DNA of 64,000 nucleotides from Cyrtodaria siliqua (taxonomy: Eukaryota; Mollusca; Bivalvia; Adapedonta; Hiatellidae). Both the position numbers and the translations under genes were made by a program. The notes beneath the pieces are model-generated. The model was not told the origin of the DNA. It did no database searches and was given only the letters and a program-made list of their open reading frames with translations. This document shows, piece by piece, positions 21,201 to 31,800 of this stretch. The stretch is taken from positions 1-64,000 of the forward strand of contig JAWPHD010010327.1 of assembly GCA_037043455.1 (NCBI GenBank). Reading direction: 5' to 3'. The stretch's first letter is position 1. The number at the start of each line of letters is the position of its first letter.

Positions 21201-21906
21201 CGCCTTTGTACTGGCATTTATAAATCACAAAACTGCAGATGATACTAACTTTTTGCATCACATATTTATATAATATACCAGTATGCCAATATAATGAAAT
21301 TAATTGTATTTTTGTAATATACTTCATACATATTTAAATGTATTTTTTTATTTGTTTTAATATTCTATTCATCACAGTTGTAAGTAAACATGGTTCATTA
21401 TTCCATTTCCATGAACTGGTTTAGTGCTTGCATTTTTTTTCACCCAGTTTTTCTAGGATTTTAGTTTATAGATGGTTGCCCCTACCCCAACTAACCGGAC
21501 CCTCCCCCTCATATAAAATACTCTAAAATGTAAATTACTGATTTTTATAACTGCTTCATCAATAGCGGTCTAATTATAATGTATACCTAAAACGCTATAA
21601 TTACAGTGCTCTGGAAAATATTTTAACAGACAGGCTCTGAAATAATATTGACAGGCCCTGAATTAATTATATATAATAATAATAAAACATTAATAAAACA
21701 AAAAGAGACGAGCCCCAACCAGATTTTGACAGGCCCTGGGCTTGGGGCTATCCTATTTTGTGAGCACTGAATTACTCTTACTTAATAACAAATAACAATA
21801 TATTTGTCTCTCATTTCCTTTACAACATTAAAAAAATCTGCTGATTGTTTTCAGTCAGTGGAATCCGTGTCCCATGTGTACATTTCCAGTTTTATTGTGC
21901 TTTCAG
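21201..21906 (+). other. Rest of THAP gene intron 1, no feature
   Basis: AT-rich intron sequence ending in the acceptor GTGCTTTCAG at 21,897-21,906. Confidence 0.5.
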
Positions 21907-22116
21907 GTAGTTGACAAGCTGATAGAGGAGCAAAACATTCTTCAAGCACAGAAAGCTGCTACAGAACAACAGAAGTTAGAAGAACTACAACAGCTTCAAG
22001 AATTGGAAGTCCATTACCAGGAAACAATAACACAGACACCTCCACCGTATGATATAAGTGCCATTGTCATCAACCCAGTTTCAACTCGAGTGTCCAGAGG
22101 ATCTCAGACCATCGAG
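21907..22116 (+). pseudogene. THAP gene exon 2 (coiled coil)
   Basis: 210 bases, phase 0 to phase 0, encoding VVDKLIEEQNILQAQKAA and a Gln/Glu/Leu heptad-rich helix, then a Pro-rich stretch (TQTPPPYD) and RVSRGSQTIE. The acceptor is TTTCAG and the donor GTATAA, the weakest donor in the gene. Coiled coils after the THAP domain are common in the family and mediate dimerisation. The exon itself has no lesion. Confidence 0.75.
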
Positions 22117-22281
22117 GTATAATAGTTTATTATCTGTTTCCATACTAAGGCGTAGAAACAGGAAGATATAATATTACAACAAATGTGATCGACAGTAAGA
22201 TATAAACAAATACAATCTGCACAATAACTCGACAATTACAACATCCATGCTCATGAAATAACACCTATCACTTTGTTGTCA

Positions 22282-22568
22282 TTAAAGGAACACACGGCAA
22301 TCTTGATTTTTAAAAAAACTCGCAGTGTCCCGTTAGTTTTGTTCAATCATTATTATTAATTATAAGAATAGCATAAAGCAAATTGTATTTAATATCTTGA
22401 TTAATTTGCACCAATAATATATTTAAGCGTATGGTAGAATAAGACGTACAAATGAAAACTCAACATTTTTATGTAATGATATATGCAAGCAGGTTTAGTC
22501 AAAATGATGCCGTATAAATAAATTTCAGTGCTCGATCAACATTTCAAGATTGCTATGTGTCCCTTTAA
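22282..22568. mobile_element. TTAA-flanked MITE, copy 1 (intron 2)
   Basis: Inverted ends AAAGGAACACACGGCAATCT and the reverse complement of AGATTGCTATGTGTCCCTTT are bordered by TTAA on both sides. A related element, with the same ends and shared interior words (AGCAAATTGT, GCACCAATAAT, GCAGGTTTA), is at 24,885-25,374. No coding. TTAA targets are typical of piggyBac and Kolobok families. Confidence 0.6.
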
Positions 22569-22928
22569 GTCAAAAGTCAAGGTCGCTGTAACCCAATAAT
22601 GCATATTTCCACTCTGAAAAATGAATGATTTAATCTACATGTACAATCTTGAAAATACTAAAGAACTGAGTTTAGTCTGGGGTCTGTAGGTCAACGGTCA
22701 ACTTCAGTCACCTAGGACATGTTTAAATAAAAAAAATACAAATTAAAAAAACAAACATTTAAAGGGCCAGTAAATAGCCAATTAGGTAGTGGTCTTATCA
22801 CAGTCATTGATTTTGTCAGTATTAAAAATTATTATTAGGTAGTCTGTTTCGCAACAGTAAAATGATAACTTACCATCTGTAACATTTTTGTAAATATTTC
22901 GAAATGTTAATCTTGTGTTTATTTACAG

Positions 22929-23222
22929 ACAATGATGAAGAAGCCAACAGCAGATAAGTCGTCACAAGATAGGCCCACGACAACAGACACGTGAATGACG
23001 GCGATACCACAAACAATATGTACTCTTGCTGGCCCCGATTCAACCATGCCTAAACCAGTAGAGAAAGGAAATCAATTTCCAGACCCTGACAACAGACCAA
23101 TTCAGCGTGTGATGAAGATGACCTGGAGTGTAAGGATGATTCGGACTGGATCCAGATTGGGAACCAGACGAACACGACACCACAGACAGTGAGGAAGATG
23201 TCCCAGTTGAGGATGATTTTTG
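22929..23222 (+). pseudogene. THAP gene exon 3 (acidic linker, broken)
   Basis: Acceptor TTTACAG, donor GTAAGA at 23,223. The entry frame (TMMKKPTADKSSQDRPTTTDT) hits TGA at 22,992-22,994. It then remains readable (TICTLAGPDSTMPKPVEKG) until a frame change near 23,105 gives DEDDLECKDDSDW, and a second near 23,155 gives DWEPDEHDTTDSEEDVPVED. The exon ends with two bases of a Trp codon completed by exon 4. One stop plus two shifts make the exon non-functional. Confidence 0.7.
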
Positions 23223-23257
23223 GTAAGATGATCGTGATTTCAAGGCCCTATATCTGC

Positions 23258-23400
23258 ATTTTTATGTCGCCTGCATAGCACGGCAGACACTTAGGGATCA
23301 CTTTGTCGTCCGTCACACTTTAACTTGCAACCTAACCTTAACTTGAAAAGAATTTGACCTATGTTCATAAAACATCTTCATTTCATCTCAAGGAATGCTG
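23258..23400 (+). repeat. Dispersed repeat R2 (GTCGTCCGTCACAC type), intron 3
   Basis: A patch with GCACGGCAGACACTTAGGGA and TTAACTTGCAACCTAACCTT. Its reverse complement recurs at 27,925-28,065 in intron 8, and a short direct piece at 24,150-24,205. Confidence 0.55.
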
Positions 23401-23785
23401 TTAAATGTCCAAAATAATCTAACAAGGATTGAACTTCAAACGTTATAGTTAGATTGTACTTGATTAAATAAGCGACACAAGTGTTCTGTGGAACACCCGT
23501 CTTGTTGATATTTTTGTTTATTTTAAAAAACAATCTTGAATACTTTCACAGAAGGCAGACTTCTGCTGGTTTTAAATAGAATGGTTTGAGGCAAAAAACA
23601 AATAGTTCTATCATACTTCTAACGTCAACAAGACTGCGTTGTAATAGTATAATTTCACATTTAATATATTAAAATCTTGAATTTTGTAAAACTTGCATCG
23701 TCATATCAGTTTTTGTGTCAACACACACTGAAATTTGCCTAAAACTTTTTCATTTCTCCATCAAACTTTCAAAAATTAAACTTCA

Positions 23786-24095
23786 TGAATTGAATTGAAT
23801 TTGGTTTTAAGGCGCACCAACACATGAAAGGGTTATATGGCGCCTAACAGGCATGAACATGCCATGCTCATCTTCCATGTACATCGAGATAAAATATGGA
23901 AAATGGGCCTAAAACCTTCTCACCCTGAACTGCCGAGTTGCTGCAAATTCTATCGTAGAAACTCCATTTACGCTGGAGCCACGTTTATTGTTTTTCTGCC
24001 ACTGCTCTTTTGATGCGAGCGAGATAGCACCTGAAACAATGCAGAGATCATGATGAAGACCTTTAATGAACATAAACAACAAATGATAAAATGAA
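23786..24095 (+). repeat. Dispersed repeat R1, copy 3 (intron 3)
   Basis: Begins TTTGGTTTTAAGGCGCACCA and is closest to copy 2 (shared CATGAACATGCCATGCTC-like core and CGCTGGAGCCACGTTTATTG). The 3' CCACACGGGG part is missing. Confidence 0.7.
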
Positions 24096-24306
24096 CATGA
24101 ATTACAATACCAAAATGTGTAAAGGTCAACAGTCACGGATCAAAGGTCATTTACATTTTAACTTGCAACCTAACCTTGTCCATAACTTGAAAAGCATCAT
24201 ATTTAGTTTTTTGTTTTTTTTAAATATGATTTATTTCAACCACACTGTACGATTTGACTTTTTATACTACTGCTAAATCACGTTTTTAATCAATCATTGT
24301 TTGCAG

Positions 24307-24847
24307 GGACAGACAAGTGGGCGGTGACGAGCCAGATGTAATGAATGAAAGGAAATACGTTGTGTTTGACAGCTGTTTGAGAAGCCTTTTTCTGTTTTGT
24401 ACAACATGTGCTGGTGTTTGCAACAGCGTAAAACGAAAAGTGATAGAGTCAATGCTGAGTGTTGAGACAGTTTGTGAAGCTGGTCACAGGAGATTATGGA
24501 ATAGCCAGCCAGTAGTAACCAACACCCCACTCGGTAACCTGCTCGTGTCGGGGGCGATTATGTTTAGTGGTGCCGCACCTACAAAAGCGCTCAATATGTT
24601 TAAATTTTTGAATGTGTTAATGATAGCCCCAAGGACTTATTCAAGGTTTCAGCGGTCATTGACTTTACCAGCCATCGCTAACGTGTGGGACAGGACCCAG
24701 AAGCAGATTCTTAAAGATTGTCGAGACAGACTAGTGAAGGCTGCAGGAGATGCCAGCTGCTGCTCTCCAAGTCACACTGCCAAGTGTGGAAGCTACACTC
24801 TGATGGATGCAGAGTCGGGACTTATACTGGCCGTGGAACTTGTGCAG
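24307..24847 (+). pseudogene. THAP gene exon 4 (start of transposase-like domain)
   Basis: Open throughout, phase 2 to phase 0. It encodes YVVFDSCLRSLFLFCTTC with a Cys pair, WNSQPVV, GNLLVSGAIMFSGAAPTKAL, RTYSRFQRSLTLPAIANVW and GDASCCSPSHTAKCGSYTLM. In relatives recalled from memory the last motif reads GDGRCDSPG; here Cys replaces the Asp, so a catalytic residue may be lost. Donor GTACAA at 24,848. Confidence 0.75.
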
Positions 24848-24884
24848 GTACAAGAATATTTGTTTATTAACATTCTATGCTTTC

Positions 24885-25374
24885 TTAAGGGACACACTAG
24901 TCTTTGTATTTTTTTAAACTCCCGGCATTCCATTATTGTTCCTACATACCGACGGTCCGTGCATAATTGCAAATCAGTTTTAGTAATTATTTTAATTGTT
25001 AAAAGCAAATTGTTGATCCGTATTACTAATTATTGGTTACACTGCACCAATAATTTAACTTATGGCAGAAAAACACGAAAAGAAAAAATGAAAACTTCAT
25101 TTGTAGTACTCTATATTGTATAACAAGTGAGCAGGTTTAATGATACTGGATTTGTAAATCAAGGTGTTTTTTTGTAAAGATTGATAATTGGGAGCTCGAC
25201 TTGTAAGTGAGGAATTATCGATTCTTACGGATGGCGGGAGGTGTACAGTTCTGGTTCTACCCAGGTGATCTGCCTCCACCACAAAGAATCGACCGTCTTA
25301 TATAGCCTTACATGTGTTGAAAATGACGTAAAACCCCATACAAAAACTTCATGATTGCCGTGTGCCCCTTTAAT
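24885..25374. mobile_element. TTAA-flanked MITE, copy 2 (intron 4)
   Basis: Left end TTAAGGGACACACTAG, right end CGGCAATC-type ends (ATTGCCGTGTGCCCCTTTAA). It shares interior words with copy 1. Its right part (GATTCTTACGGATGGCGGGAGGTGTACAG) is also found at 27,775-27,905 in intron 8. Confidence 0.5.
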
Positions 25375-25550
25375 GTATGCAAGGTATATACAAATATAAT
25401 TTCCCACTTAAATGAGAACATAGTGTATTCTTACAGTTGAATGATTGTAAATTGTTAATATAAAAAGTCTTTATGGAGCGAAGACAGAGTATTGTCAGAA
25501 TTAGTTTGTGTATACTGTAATTGAAAATGCAAAATGGTAATATTAAATAG

Positions 25551-25719
25551 AGATTATTTAACTGCTGAGATCGATTATAGGGAACTCCTTCACTCGATGG
25601 TAGTCGTGTGGTTCTTTTCACAAACGAGTGTATGCGAGTTAGTGCGAGTGATAAAACAAAACATGTCTACCATCGAGTGAAGTATTTCTCTATTATCGTA
25701 CACGGCAGTTAAATAATCT
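25551..25719. mobile_element. MITE with about 53-bp terminal inverted repeats (intron 4)
   Basis: 169 bp. The left end AGATTATTTAACTGC ... CTTCACTCGATGGTAG pairs with the right end CTACCATCGAGTGAAG ... GCAGTTAAATAATCT with about 85% match. The interior is only about 60 bases. No protein. No obvious target duplication. Confidence 0.7.
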
Positions 25720-25804
25720 GTTTATAACATTTTAAATCAGTTATTATAAGCTAAATATTATCTTCATCATAGACAATGTTTTACTGATTTCTTTTCTATT
25801 ACAG

Positions 25805-25988
25805 AGTAATGAGGTGAAAAACTCGAATGCCATGGAGTTCGATGGCTTAAAGCGGGCGTTTAAAAAGGTGGAAGAGAATAAAGTGGCCATTACCGACATC
25901 ACCACTGACAGACATGGTCAGGTTAAGAAGTACCTGAGAGAAGAAACAGAAGTCAACCACTGGTTTGACGGCTGGCATCTTTCAAAGA
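25805..25988 (+). pseudogene. THAP gene exon 5 (TTDRH motif)
   Basis: Open, phase 0 in, phase 1 out. Encodes SNEVKNSNAMEFDGLKRAF, then ITDITTDRHGQVKKYLREE and NHWFDGWHLSK. TTDRH and FD-x-WH are conserved in this transposase-like family, and the Asp of TTDRH is a candidate catalytic residue. Acceptor TATTACAG, donor GTGAGT. Confidence 0.8.
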
Positions 25989-26164
25989 GTGAGTGACATA
26001 TATGCCCTGTTATTTCTCAACATGTAAAATATGTGTGATTGCCTACGTATTTAGAATGTTATTTTTTGACTCTGGTTATTTAGAGCTGCCCCACAGAGAG
26101 GGGAAGGACACAGAATCTGGGAATCTGCCCATTTTTACTAACGAATAATTTCCCGAATCTCTTA

Positions 26165-26245
26165 ACCACGATAGTGGCTTAGTGGTAGAGTCCAATACAT
26201 GCTGGAGGTCATGGTGTCAAACCAGACTATATGAAAAACCTGATC
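26165..26245 (+). repeat. tRNA-like SINE head (intron 5)
   Basis: A perfect A box, TGGCTTAGTGG, at 26,175-26,185 is followed 28 bases later by a B-box-like GGTGTCAAACC (one extra base). The spacing fits a tRNA-derived pol III promoter. The stems do not close well, so it is a SINE head or decayed tRNA rather than a tRNA gene. Confidence 0.45.
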
Positions 26246-26379
26246 AAATCATAGTGATTGCGCCCCCTCGACCAACACATTTCTTAAAGAGTACCATAAA
26301 TGTTTTATTAAATTATTGTGCAAATTACTGTCACAGTTATTATTTCAAGGTTTAGCAATAAAAGTGTGTTTATGTTCAG

Positions 26380-26619
26380 ATATCAAGAAAAAAATGTTGG
26401 GACTGAGCAAGAAGAAGGACTGTGAGGTTGTAGGTCAGTGGGTGCAGTCCATCTCCAACCACCTGTACTTTTGTGCAGCAACTAGTGCAGGAAATGGAGA
26501 CGAGGTGGAACAGAAATGGATGTCGATTCTAAACCACATCACCAACAAGCATGATGGCCATGGTGACCTCTTTCCACACTGTCTGCATGGTCCTATTGAA
26601 AGGAATTGGATATTAGCAG
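26380..26619 (+). pseudogene. THAP gene exon 6
   Basis: Open, phase 1 to phase 1. Encodes KKKMLGLSKKKDCEVVGQWV, SISNHLYFCAATS, WMSILNHITNKHDGHG and HCLHGPIERNW. The W-x-SI-NH-W/YFC and NKH...H..H spacing matches relatives that I recall as uncharacterised THAP/transposase proteins. Acceptor TATGTTCAG, donor GTAGGT. Confidence 0.8.
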
Positions 26620-26960
26620 GTAGGTAGAAACAGTGTGTAATGTTGTACCTTGTATTGTGTTTTGACAAGTTAAAACAATTGATAACGAGTATTTCGCAGG
26701 TCTAAGGCAGCCCAAATATGGTGTAATTATGCAGAAAAAATTTCCCTTCGACTTGGAACTGGTGACAAATAAAAATAGAATACAGGATTATGTTCAAAGT
26801 TCCGAAGTAGATGCTTGCAGTTATTCAATTACATTTATTTCAGTCAGCAACTACATATTGATATTCAATACTGTCGATAGGTGATGTTTAATTACAACAT
26901 TATTATATCCATCCAGTTTTATGGGCTATAAAAGTTGACTTATTTGATATTTTATTCCAG

Positions 26961-27132
26961 GTTCTAAAGCACACAAAGAACTGAAGCTTCTCCAAGGGAA
27001 CAAACGACTTCTGACAGATATCCGGAAACTGTCCCCAGCAGAACAGACATCACAATTGGAGTCGCAGCACAAGGTCGTCTGTCAGTTTGCCCCCAAGTTT
27101 GTGAGCTTCTCCTACCCAGGAATGAAACAAAG
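26961..27132 (+). pseudogene. THAP gene exon 7
   Basis: Open, phase 1 to phase 2. Encodes GSKAHKELKLLQGNKRLLTD, then TSQLESQHKVVCQFAPKFVS and FSYPGMKQR. Relatives have a conserved LE-x-x-H here, whose Glu may be the third catalytic acid; it is retained. Donor GTCAGT. Confidence 0.8.
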
Positions 27133-27453
27133 GTCAGTGATGTTCAATGTTTTGTGTAATGTACTGGTTCACATTTATATTATGTAAACCAGTGTTTGAC
27201 AGACATTACATTAATTTATAATCCAGGACTCGCTTTGGGTGTAGTTTTTATTTGCACTATTGCAATATCATGTTAGCTGAATCCGACATTTCTTCCTATT
27301 GTTTGGAAATTGTTTAGGCCCAGAGATTTAGAATCCAGTACAGAAACAACAACTGACTGTTTGAAATACTTACTTTCATATGAACAATGAAAATAGTAAT
27401 GCAAGGGGCAGCTTACTAGGTTGTGTATTAACAACAATCTAATGTTATTACAG

Positions 27454-27602
27454 GTTGAATCTAGCAGCCCTCCATACATGCTGCAATGCGTACAGAGCCC
27501 AGGCAGTGAAAAAGGATGGAACACTGATGTTTAAGATGTCTTACCAGAAGTACAAAGCTGGACGCCACATACTGAAGGTTGTGAAAGAAAGCTGTTCATA
27601 TG
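27454..27602 (+). pseudogene. THAP gene exon 8
   Basis: Open, phase 2 to phase 1. Encodes LNLAALHTCCNAYRAQAVKK, MFKMSYQKYKAGRHI and VVKESCSY. The pattern L-A-x-L-H-x-x-x-N and a basic YxKYKxG follow the family. Donor GTAAGA. Confidence 0.8.
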
Positions 27603-27924
27603 GTAAGACTATGTTATTTAAAGGCAGTTACACTTCTAATACTGTAAAACTAATGGACATAACTAGAAGTGTGTTCCTTGGAACAACACTTGTGTGTCCC
27701 GCCTTGTATTTGTGGCCTTGACCTACTTATAGTTCATATATTGTTTCAAGATAAGGGCAGTATTTGAGGAAGTGTCGATTCTTACAGTGGCGGGAGGTGT
27801 ACAGTACTGGTTCTACCCAGGAAAAGTGGGTCAGCCTCCACTACAAAAATCGACCGTCATATATTACCTTGCATGTGTGTTGAAAATGACGTAAAACATC
27901 ATACAAACAAAACAAGATATGTGG

Positions 27925-28065
27925 AAGGTTAGGTTGCATGTTAAAGTGTTAAAGACGACGGACAAAGTAAATACTTCTCAAATTATGCCCAAGGTTGGGT
28001 CGCTTAGATGACAACGGACAAAGTGATCCCCAAGTGTCTGCCATGCTACACAGGTGACATTAAAA
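27925..28065 (-). repeat. Dispersed repeat R2, inverted copy (intron 8)
   Basis: Reverse complement of 23,258-23,400 (AGGTTAGGTTGCATGTTAAA, CCCCAAGTGTCTGCCATGCT). Ends about 170 bases before a lone MITE end (GCCATGTGTCCCTTTAA at 28,222-28,238). Confidence 0.5.
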
Positions 28066-28435
28066 TGAATTGTCTCATGATACTAAACTAATTGTTTGGC
28101 AATTCTACCACTTTTCAGCATGAAGCTTATTTGTCTGCTTTCAATAAGAATATTTTAAAACCATATATTTTTTATAATTTAGAATGAAGTCGTTTCAAAG
28201 TTTGAAAAATACAACAAAATTGCCATGTGTCCCTTTAAAACATTTTGATGATCGGATGCTTTCAACATAATGTGTGTTCCAATAGTTTAGCAATGATTTA
28301 TTCTTTGCTGACAATGGTAAAACAAACTACTAAAAGTAAATCAAACTCATCTCTTTATAAAAAAAAAATTTTTAATAATAAATATAAGATGTATTATTAC
28401 ATATATTAAATATGAACAATTTTTTTATTTTTCAG

Positions 28436-28548
28436 AGTATGTCGATGCCTTACTGGACGAGATGCTGTCACTTCGAAAACAGCACAAATCACACAAAGCC
28501 GCACAGGAATCGGCCAGATACCACCTTCAAGCACCCCCACCAGTATGA
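28436..28548 (+). pseudogene. THAP gene exon 9 (last exon)
   Basis: Acceptor TTATTTTTCAG. Phase 1 in; encodes EYVDALLDEMLSLRKQHKS, a Lys/His/Ala helix and LQAPPPV before TGA at 28,546-28,548. No clear poly(A) signal was picked out downstream. Confidence 0.75.
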
Positions 28549-28965
28549 AGTATGGCTATCAGAGTGTCCAAGGAAGGTGCAATTAGAAGGCACATTTCGC
28601 GCTTTGGTCATAAGGCGTCCCGATCCGCATACTTAAATCCTGTATAGACTCCATTTTCTGCTAGCAATTTTTCGCGAATAACCAGTAGGGTTCAAATCAC
28701 TCGCTGTTGTTGAAGCCCCTCCTGTCAATATTGTCCCGACGAAGCTCCAGCTGTCAATTATGCCCCTAAATGGCGGTTCACAACAAAAGGGACGCAACAC
28801 ATATATACTGCGATTTTATTGTGAAAACGCTATTTATAACAGATTAAGGGGAGGAAGTTTGCATTGTAATCGTTAATTTAAGCACACATCGATATTGAAA
28901 AAAAACACATGCTATTGTGTTAGAGTTATCAAATAGATTAGATGTATAGGTTTCTTATATTTTGC
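28549..28965. other. 3' flank of the THAP gene, no gene seen
   Basis: Probable 3' UTR and spacer. No repeat recognised. Confidence 0.4.
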
Positions 28966-28969
28966 CACT

Positions 28970-29190
28970 ATCTACACGCAATTTCATTTATTATGTGCAG
29001 TTCTGTTTACGAATAACCGATTACCACGTGTATAGCTCTCCATACACACGGACCTATGACTTTACACACCTCCTTCGGAGGATGGCATACTTTCATAGTA
29101 GGCTTATCTTACCCGAGGAAATCGAACCTGTGACGTCTGGGACGAGAGGCAAGTATGATCAAGTATGCTAACCACTTATTTACCACAACA
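28970..29190 (-). mobile_element. tRNA-derived SINE (minus strand)
   Basis: On the minus strand an A box, TGGTTAGCATA, at 29,174-29,164 and a perfect B box, GGTTCGATTTC, at 29,128-29,118 are tRNA-like. A body follows with ATGCCATCCTCCGAAGGAGG near 29,085-29,065. Decayed versions of the body (CCTTCGAAGGATGGCA) occur inside the Y units at 32,218, 33,388 and 40,018. Confidence 0.6.
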
Positions 29191-29344
29191 ATATGACTGG
29201 AAGAAATTGTTATTTTCAATACACAGGTTGAAGGAAATAAACATAAAAAAGAAAACAAAAAAAAGAAAAACAAATCAGAAAAACTTCTTTCTTTTTTGTT
29301 ATATTATATTTTTGTATAGACATGTATAGAAACATCAAAACATA

Positions 29345-29610
29345 ACCATAGTGTTCTCTTACATGGGGTAGGATTGCTTTTGACTATGGTCTCTTACATG
29401 GTGTATGCTTGTTTTTGACTATGGACTCTTACACGGCGTCAAATTGTTTTTGACTATGGTCTCTTACATGGGGTAGGATTGTTTCTGGTGTACAGTTTTT
29501 CATTTATTTGATATGCTCTGATGTTGTGCTTTGCTGTTATATACATGTCTACTGCGGTCTCTTACATGGGGTAGGAATTGTGGGTAGGATTAATTTTGGT
29601 GTACAGTTTT
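29345..29610 (+). repeat. Tandem repeat with CTCTTACATGGGGTAGGATT core
   Basis: Five units of about 40-45 bp, with a larger unit containing TGGTGTACAGTTTT and ATTTGATATG duplicated at 29,488 and 29,605. Irregular period. Confidence 0.65.
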
Positions 29611-29984
29611 GCAATTATTTGATATGTTTTGATATTTGTATACAAGTCTAGACAAAATCAAACAATCAGATTTTTTGATTTTTTTAAGATCTTTTTTTTT
29701 TAGATCCAAACGCGTTCCTTCAACCTTTGTTTCAATACCGTTCTTCTAGTTACAATTGATTGCAAATCGGGTCCTGGTATGGTCTGGGATGTCGTGTTCT
29801 AAGGTGGATATAATATATCGTCATAGAATGTCTTCGATTCCTAGCACACATTCTGTAATTCACAAAAAGCGGAGTATACATCTGTCATGATGCTATGCAT
29901 AACTTTCACGCAATAACTTTCACGCACAGTGCCGTAACCAGACATAAACTTACACCGAGGCAAAGAAATATATTGGGTGAGAAG

Positions 29985-30335
29985 TGGTTCGTGGGTCGGG
30001 GAGGGCAAGGGCGGATCCGGCGGGTATGGGTGCACCAGGCTAAAATCTGAAAAATAATAATTATATGTATATAGTAAGCTTTTGTTGGTTGGGGTGTACA
30101 TGTGGTAGTGGGATGGGTCTAGGGGTGGGTCCAGTGCGGGCACCGGGAGCACCCCCACCTAAAATCTGAAACGTATGTATTTTGATTGTTCTTTGGTTGT
30201 TAGTTAGGCAGGGGTTGGGGGCATGGGCGGATCCAGTGTGCTTAAATCCATAAAATAAAGTCTTCTTACTTTAGAAAAAATCTGGGGAGCATGCACCCTC
30301 CTCAGGGGCGGATAAAGGATTTGACATTGGGGGTG
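29985..30335 (+). repeat. Irregular repeats with GGGCGGATCC core
   Basis: GGGCGGATCCGGCGGG, GGGCGGATCCAGTGTG and GGGGCGGATAAAGGATTTG, interleaved with repeated CTAAAATCTGAAA phrases. A G-rich, purine-skewed patch of unknown nature. Confidence 0.45.
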
Positions 30336-30369
30336 GGGCGCAAATTAAAAAAACAGTAATAACCAAAAC

Positions 30370-30472
30370 ACACACACACACACGCACGCACGCACATACG
30401 CACGCACGCACGCACGCACGCACATACGCACGCACGCACGCACGCACGCACTCACTCACTCACGCACGCGTT
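30370..30472. repeat. Microsatellite (CA)n/(CGCA)n
   Basis: ACACAC followed by many ACGC/GCAC tetranucleotides and a short CTCA run. The same class of microsatellite sits at 39,124-39,285 and 58,157-58,315 in the palindrome arms. Confidence 0.9.
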
Positions 30473-30639
30473 GTTTCCAGTTATGGGGTTGATGCGCAAC
30501 TTTAAAAAACACTATTTACAGCCAACCGACAACCACTGCCCCTTCCCCCCAAAAAACACAAACAACACTCAACAACAACAAAAAGCACAAAACACAAAAC
30601 AACAACTGTTTTTGTCACATAATGCGTACAAGTCAACAT

Positions 30640-31800
30640 TGCATATTGAGTTTTGACGCATTATATGAATAATCACATTCGGTTTCTGTTTAAAAAATAA
30701 TTAGGAAGTAGTAACGGCTTAGGAAGTAAACAGTAGGCGAATGTGAGAATACATACAGGGGAGAAGCCATATAAATCAAATATATTAAGCCATTCTGTTA
30801 TATTTCGTTAAATGATAGCAAGTGATACTGTCTAGGTGATGTGAGAGATATCCTGATAAGAGAAATACGATGTCTCTGTCATCTGTTAACTTTAATTTTG
30901 TTCCCCGTGAGGTTGCGGGGTAGAATGCAACCACTGCAATCTCACAAAGACACCGTCACATACAGAGGGGTCGGACACACACATTCTTAATTTCATATTC
31001 ATTTTGTCATTTTTTATCATGCCTATTCAAGGTCTTTATCATGAGACCGCGTATGCAAACGTGGAAACGTGGCTCCATCGTAAATGAAGTGTCTATTATA
31101 GAATTTGCAGCAGTTCTGCAGTTTTGCAGGTAAGAAGGTTCTAGGCCCAATCTTCATATTTTATCTTGATGTAAATGGAGGATGAGCAGCCTGGCACGTT
31201 CGTTCCTGTTAGGCGCCATATAACCTTTCATGTGTTGTTGCGTCTTAAATCACAAATCAATTCAATTAACTTTTTTTAAACAGTAGTCGAATGTGAGTAC
31301 GCCTACAGGAGAGAAGCCATATCAGATACATACAGTAAGATATTAGGCGATGTGAGAGATATTTCTATTGTCCTTTAATTTTCCGAATAGGCCTAGTTAC
31401 TCATTTTAGCAAAGTAGAAGTTACTAGTGCCTAATTAACTGCTATACCAGCCGCAGTTACGCATTAATCGTGGATATGAATGTGTATGCTCTTTTTTTAA
31501 TTCATATTTCCTAAGCAGTTACTACTTCCTAATTAGAAGTAGATGTTACTAGTGCCTAGGAATTAACTGAAATATTAGCCGATACATATGAGTATACAGG
31601 AGTAATACCATATTATATCATTTAACGAAATAAAAACTTAATATATATGACTTATTTGGATTTTATCCTGCATGAATACACACATTCGCCTACTGTTTAA
31701 ATTAATTACGCTGAAAGGGTGTTAGAGACATCTCTCACATCGCCTAGACATTACCACTTACTATTTTTAAAAAACAAAACTGTCCTTTAGCTTAATTATC
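30640..31800 (+). repeat. Unit X: diverged duplications with fossil zinc-finger linkers
   Basis: Two related passages carry AACAGTAGGCGAATGTGAG followed by CATACAGGGGAGAAGCCATA (30,750-30,775) and CTACAGGAGAGAAGCCATA (31,300-31,320). These encode the finger linker H/P-T-G-E-K-P-Y. The reverse complement of this unit is at 56,990-57,545 (for example the CTAGGCGATGTGAGAG words). R1 copy 4 lies inside. No frame is open; these are zinc-finger fossils. Confidence 0.55.
30895..31262 (-). repeat. Dispersed repeat R1, copy 4
   Basis: Full-length inverted copy: CCCCGTGAGGTTGCGGGGTA at the left end is the 3' end of R1, and TTGTTGCGTCTTAAATC near 31,245 the 5' end. It is closest to copy 1 (shared TTTATCATG ... 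GCATACGCGG-type core). Confidence 0.7.

Larger units (their letters stand above)
9367..28548 (+). pseudogene. THAP domain plus transposase-like gene, nine exons, disrupted in exons 1 and 3
   Basis: Nine exons can be joined by consensus splice sites with matching phases: 9,367-9,764; 21,907-22,116; 22,929-23,222; 24,307-24,847; 25,805-25,988; 26,380-26,619; 26,961-27,132; 27,454-27,602; 28,436-28,548. The protein, roughly 760 residues, would have an N-terminal THAP zinc-finger DNA-binding domain, a Gln/Glu-rich coiled coil (exon 2), an acidic stretch (exon 3), and a large C-terminal domain (exons 4-9). That last domain resembles the transposase-derived proteins found with THAP domains in fish and invertebrates (GNLLVSGAIMFSG, TTDRH, FDGWH, FAPK, FSYPGM). 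I recall similar proteins among Kolobok-type transposases but cannot confirm this. Exon 1 has a TGA and an 8-bp duplication; exon 3 has a TGA and two frameshifts; exons 4-9 are open. Intron 1 was invaded by an LTR element. A decaying transposon-derived gene is the best reading. Confidence 0.75.

Noticed and set aside
24317..25123. A 268-codon single-exon protein continuing past 24,847
   Set aside because: Similarity to the transposase-like family ends at the consensus donor at 24,848; the rest reads through intron 4 and a MITE.
26165..26245. A functional tRNA gene
   Set aside because: A and B boxes are present, but the acceptor and other stems do not pair well and the B box has an extra base; a SINE head or decayed tRNA fits better.
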